NCBI GenBank assembly: GCA_964242575.1 | Contig: CAXTCN010000016.1 | Span: forward strand, 1 to 64,000 | DNA from: JANPPS01 sp964242575 | GTDB lineage: Bacteria > Pseudomonadota > Alphaproteobacteria > Acetobacterales > Acetobacteraceae | DNA: 64,000 nucleotides | Direction of reading: 5' to 3' | In this document: positions 61,871 through 64,000 of the stretch, piece by piece | Position numbering within the stretch: the first letter of the stretch is position 1 | How the letters are laid out: each line of letters opens with the position of its first letter | Program-made: the position numbers and the translations under genes | Notes under the pieces: generated by a model | Told to the model about the DNA's origin: nothing | Databases searched by the model: none | Seen by the model: the letters and a program-made list of their open reading frames with translations, nothing else

Positions 61871-62779
61871 CTACGCCTCCAACCGTTGGGCGATGCTGCG
61901 CACCAGGAAGAACGCGACGATGTTGGCCAGGATGATGGCCACCACGCCCCCGGCCGAGCCGCCGCCCACGTCGAACTGCAGCAACGCGCGGGCATAAATC
62001 AGGAACGCCAGGTTGGTGGTGGCATTGCCCGGCCCGCCCGAAGTCGTGACGAATATCTCCGCGAACACCGTCAACAGGAATATTGTCTCGATCATGATGA
62101 CGACGGTGATCGCACGGCTCATGTGCGGCAGCGTGATAAAGAAGAATTGCGCCAACGCCCCGGCACCGTCCATGCGCGCGGCTTCTTTCTGCTCATTGTC
62201 CAGCGACTGCACGGCAGTCAGCAGGATCAGCAGCGCGAACGGCAGCCACTGCCAGGACACGATCACGATTACCGACAGCATGGGGTAGTCGGCGAACCAG
62301 TCCACCGGCTCCAGGCCCAAGCCACGCGAGATTGACCCGAACACCCCGTAGATCGGGTGCATCATCAGGTTTTTCCAAACCAGCGCGCTCACGGTCGGCA
62401 TGACAAAGAACGGCGCGACCGCTAGCAGGCGCGCGATGCCCTGCCCGGGAAATGGCTGGTCGAACAGCACCGCGAACAGGGTGCCGAACCCCACGGTGAT
62501 GACCAGCACCGAACCCACCAGCACGAACGTGTTCCTGAGCGATGCCCAGAAGTCCGGGTCGGTGACCAGGAACTGGTAGTTGTCCAGTCCGGCGAACCCG
62601 CCCACCGTCGGGTCCAGCAGGTTATAGCGCTGGAACGAGAACCACAGCGTCATGACCAGTGGCACGATCATCCAAAGCAGCAGCACTCCCACTGCCGGCG
62701 ACACTAGCGAGAACCGCGGCTTGCGGCGCTCGATTGCCGGCGTGGCTACGTTCAGGACTGGGGCGACGGTGGTGTCCAT
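61871..62779 (-). CDS. Polyol/sugar ABC transporter permease (MalF/SmoF type)
   Basis: A 302-residue permease with a cytoplasmic N-terminus (1-20), six spans and the EAA loop K-E-A-A-R-M-D-G-A-G-A-L-A-Q-F-F-F-I-T-L-P. The segment L-W-F-S-F-Q-R-Y-N-L-L-D-P and G-L-D-N-Y-Q-F-L are typical of the SmoF/UgpA group. It lies six bases after the binding-protein gene. Together with the MalG-like subunit it forms the membrane channel. Confidence 0.93.
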   Translation of the reverse strand: MDTTVAPVLNVATPAIERRKPRFSLVSPAVGVLLLWMIVPLVMTLWFSFQRYNLLDPTVGGFAGLDNYQFLVTDPDFWASLRNTFVLVGSVLVITVGFGTLFAVLFDQPFPGQGIARLLAVAPFFVMPTVSALVWKNLMMHPIYGVFGSISRGLGLEPVDWFADYPMLSVIVIVSWQWLPFALLILLTAVQSLDNEQKEAARMDGAGALAQFFFITLPHMSRAITVVIMIETIFLLTVFAEIFVTTSGGPGNATTNLAFLIYARALLQFDVGGGSAGGVVAIILANIVAFFLVRSIAQRLEA

Positions 62780-62785
62780 GGGTGC

Positions 62786-64000
62786 CTACTTCGGGTAACC
62801 GGCTTGCTTCATAGTACGGTCCGTCGCGGCCTGCGCGGTCTTCAGCGCTTGGTCCACCGACGTGCCGGTCAACGTGGCCGCCAGCGTCTGGCCCACCTGG
62901 GTGCCGATGCCCTGGAACTCAGGGATCGCGACGAACTGCGCACCGGTGTAGGGCCGTGGCGACTTAGTGCTGCCAGTCGGGTTGGCGGTGTCGATCGCCT
63001 TCTGCACGAAGTTGGCGAACGGAGCGACGCTCTTGTACTCCGGGGCGTCATACGTGCTTTGCCGGGTGCCCGGCGGCACTGCCACCCAGCCGTTCGCTGC
63101 GGCCACCAGCCTCACGTAGTCCTTTGACGTCGCCCAAGTGACGAACGTCTTAGCGGCGTCCTTCTGCTTGGAGGTAGCGGGGATGGCGAGGTTCCAGCTC
63201 CACAGCCAGGTCGGCCCGCCAGTGAAGTCTCCGGTCGGCATCGGCGCGAAGCCCACCTTGTCCGCCACCTGGCTCTGCTTCGGGTCGAACAGCAGCCCGG
63301 CTGCGACCGTGGCGTCGATCCACATGCCGCACCGCCCGCCTGCGAACAACGCGAGGTTCTCGTTAAAGCCGTTGCTGGTTGCGCCGGGCGGTCCGTACTT
63401 GCGCAAGGCATCGCTGTACCAGGTGATCGCCTTGTTCCATGCCGGGGTGTCGATGGTGGTCTTCCACTGCTGGTCGAACCACTGGCCGCCGAACGCGGTC
63501 ACCAATGGGGTGATGAAGCCCATGTTCTCGCCCCAGCCCGGCTTGCCGCGCAGGCACATGCCGTAGACCTGGTTGGGCTTGTCGGTGATCTTTTCGGCGT
63601 ACTCCGCAATCTGCGCGAACGTCGGCTGCGCGGGCATGGTGATGCCGGCCTTTTGGAACAGGTCGGTGCGGTAGTACGTCATGGCGCTTTCGGCATAGAA
63701 CGGCGCGGCATACAGCTTGCCGTCGTAGCTGATGCCGTCGCGCACCGTCTTCAGGATGTCGTTCGCGTTGTAAGCCGCCGGCAAGCCCTCCATCGGCTCC
63801 AGCCAGCCTTGCTTGGCCCAGATCGGCACCTCGTAGTTGCCAACGGTCATGACATCGAACTGGCCGGCCCTGGTGGCGATGTCGGTGGTGAGCCGCTGGC
63901 GCAGCACGTTTTCCTCCAGCACCACCCAACGCAGCCTGATGTCAGGGTGCTGCTTCTCGAAGTCGCCGGCGAGCTTCTGCATCACCACCATGTCGCCGTT
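62786..64000 (-). CDS. Polyol-binding protein (SmoE type), N-terminus beyond window
   Basis: The 3' part of an extracellular solute-binding protein family 1 gene. The open frame runs off the right edge, and at least three codons (N-G-D) precede the first in-window ATG at 63991, so the signal peptide is outside. The 404 visible residues match sorbitol/mannitol-binding proteins: T-V-G-N-Y-E-V-P-I-W-A-K-Q-G-W-L, Y-G-M-C-L-R-G-K-P-G-W-G-E-N, G-G-Q-W-F-D and P-T-W-L-W-S-W. First gene of the importer operon. Expected ligand: a hexitol such as sorbitol or mannitol. Confidence 0.92.
   Translation of the reverse strand, partial: NGDMVVMQKLAGDFEKQHPDIRLRWVVLEENVLRQRLTTDIATRAGQFDVMTVGNYEVPIWAKQGWLEPMEGLPAAYNANDILKTVRDGISYDGKLYAAPFYAESAMTYYRTDLFQKAGITMPAQPTFAQIAEYAEKITDKPNQVYGMCLRGKPGWGENMGFITPLVTAFGGQWFDQQWKTTIDTPAWNKAITWYSDALRKYGPPGATSNGFNENLALFAGGRCGMWIDATVAAGLLFDPKQSQVADKVGFAPMPTGDFTGGPTWLWSWNLAIPATSKQKDAAKTFVTWATSKDYVRLVAAANGWVAVPPGTRQSTYDAPEYKSVAPFANFVQKAIDTANPTGSTKSPRPYTGAQFVAIPEFQGIGTQVGQTLAATLTGTSVDQALKTAQAATDRTMKQAGYPK

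Overview
The window is dense, GC-rich bacterial chromosome. Its gene families point to an alphaproteobacterium, probably an Acetobacteraceae-like member of the Rhodospirillales. Supporting families are an AapJ-type amino-acid binding protein, a SmoEFGK-type polyol transporter, a rhizobial-type ribitol 2-dehydrogenase operon, a MlaC/HpnM protein, a PEP-CTERM protein and PHB metabolism. The taxonomic placement is inferred from protein families only. I saw no rRNA gene, tRNA gene, CRISPR array, phage or conjugation genes.

Layout. 1-408: a probable insertion-sequence end abutting a truncated O-methyltransferase. 409-3225: DctA dicarboxylate transporter, a decayed NHL beta-propeller gene and a class I FBP aldolase. 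3441-6513: a quinone/catechol-stress module (esterase, VOC ring-cleavage dioxygenase, pirin) divergent from an HxlR regulator. 6525-12947: a P450, small unknown genes, a DUF72 protein, a truncated TauE/SafE gene, an exported FKBP, and a PHB depolymerase-type esterase behind a ribbon-helix-helix regulator with a striking candidate operator. 13070-17440: a secreted HSL-type hydrolase apparently starting at ATC, an MBL-fold protein overlapping a cytochrome b561, and a GH128 glucanase with two CBM60-like modules.

17882-24219 is a ribitol-type catabolic operon (AraC regulator, periplasmic binding protein, ATPase, permease, ribitol 2-dehydrogenase, FGGY kinase). 24562-31870 holds housekeeping and redox enzymes, including a type-2 malate/lactate dehydrogenase, a histidine phosphatase coupled to NAD(P)HX dehydratase, an aldo/keto reductase, a nitronate monooxygenase, a PEP-mutase-family lyase and NnrU. 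32056-43405 has two orphan ABC binding proteins, a zinc alcohol dehydrogenase, an acyltransferase, a large hybrid histidine kinase, two RNA-modification enzymes and a hydroxyacid dehydrogenase. GlgX, a Lys/Ala/Pro-rich protein, an isolated lower-GC glycosyltransferase-like gene and a metallophosphatase follow.

49487-54148 is an RbsACB-type sugar importer with a PfkB sugar kinase. 54183-59853 holds a PEP-CTERM protein and a compact envelope-lipid/glycan cluster (PAP2, PlsC, GT2, NodB deacetylase, SAM methyltransferase, MlaC). 59932-64000 is a MalK-type polyol/sugar importer cut by the window edge. Overall the region is geared to uptake and oxidation of polyols and sugars plus envelope remodelling. 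At least four gene remnants (methyltransferase, NHL propeller, TauE/SafE, OxlT-like MFS) show that it is also eroding. I found no clearly new multi-gene defence or mobile system. The best leads are the ATC start, the RHH operator, the envelope cluster and the structured intergenic region at 54.8-55.1 kb.
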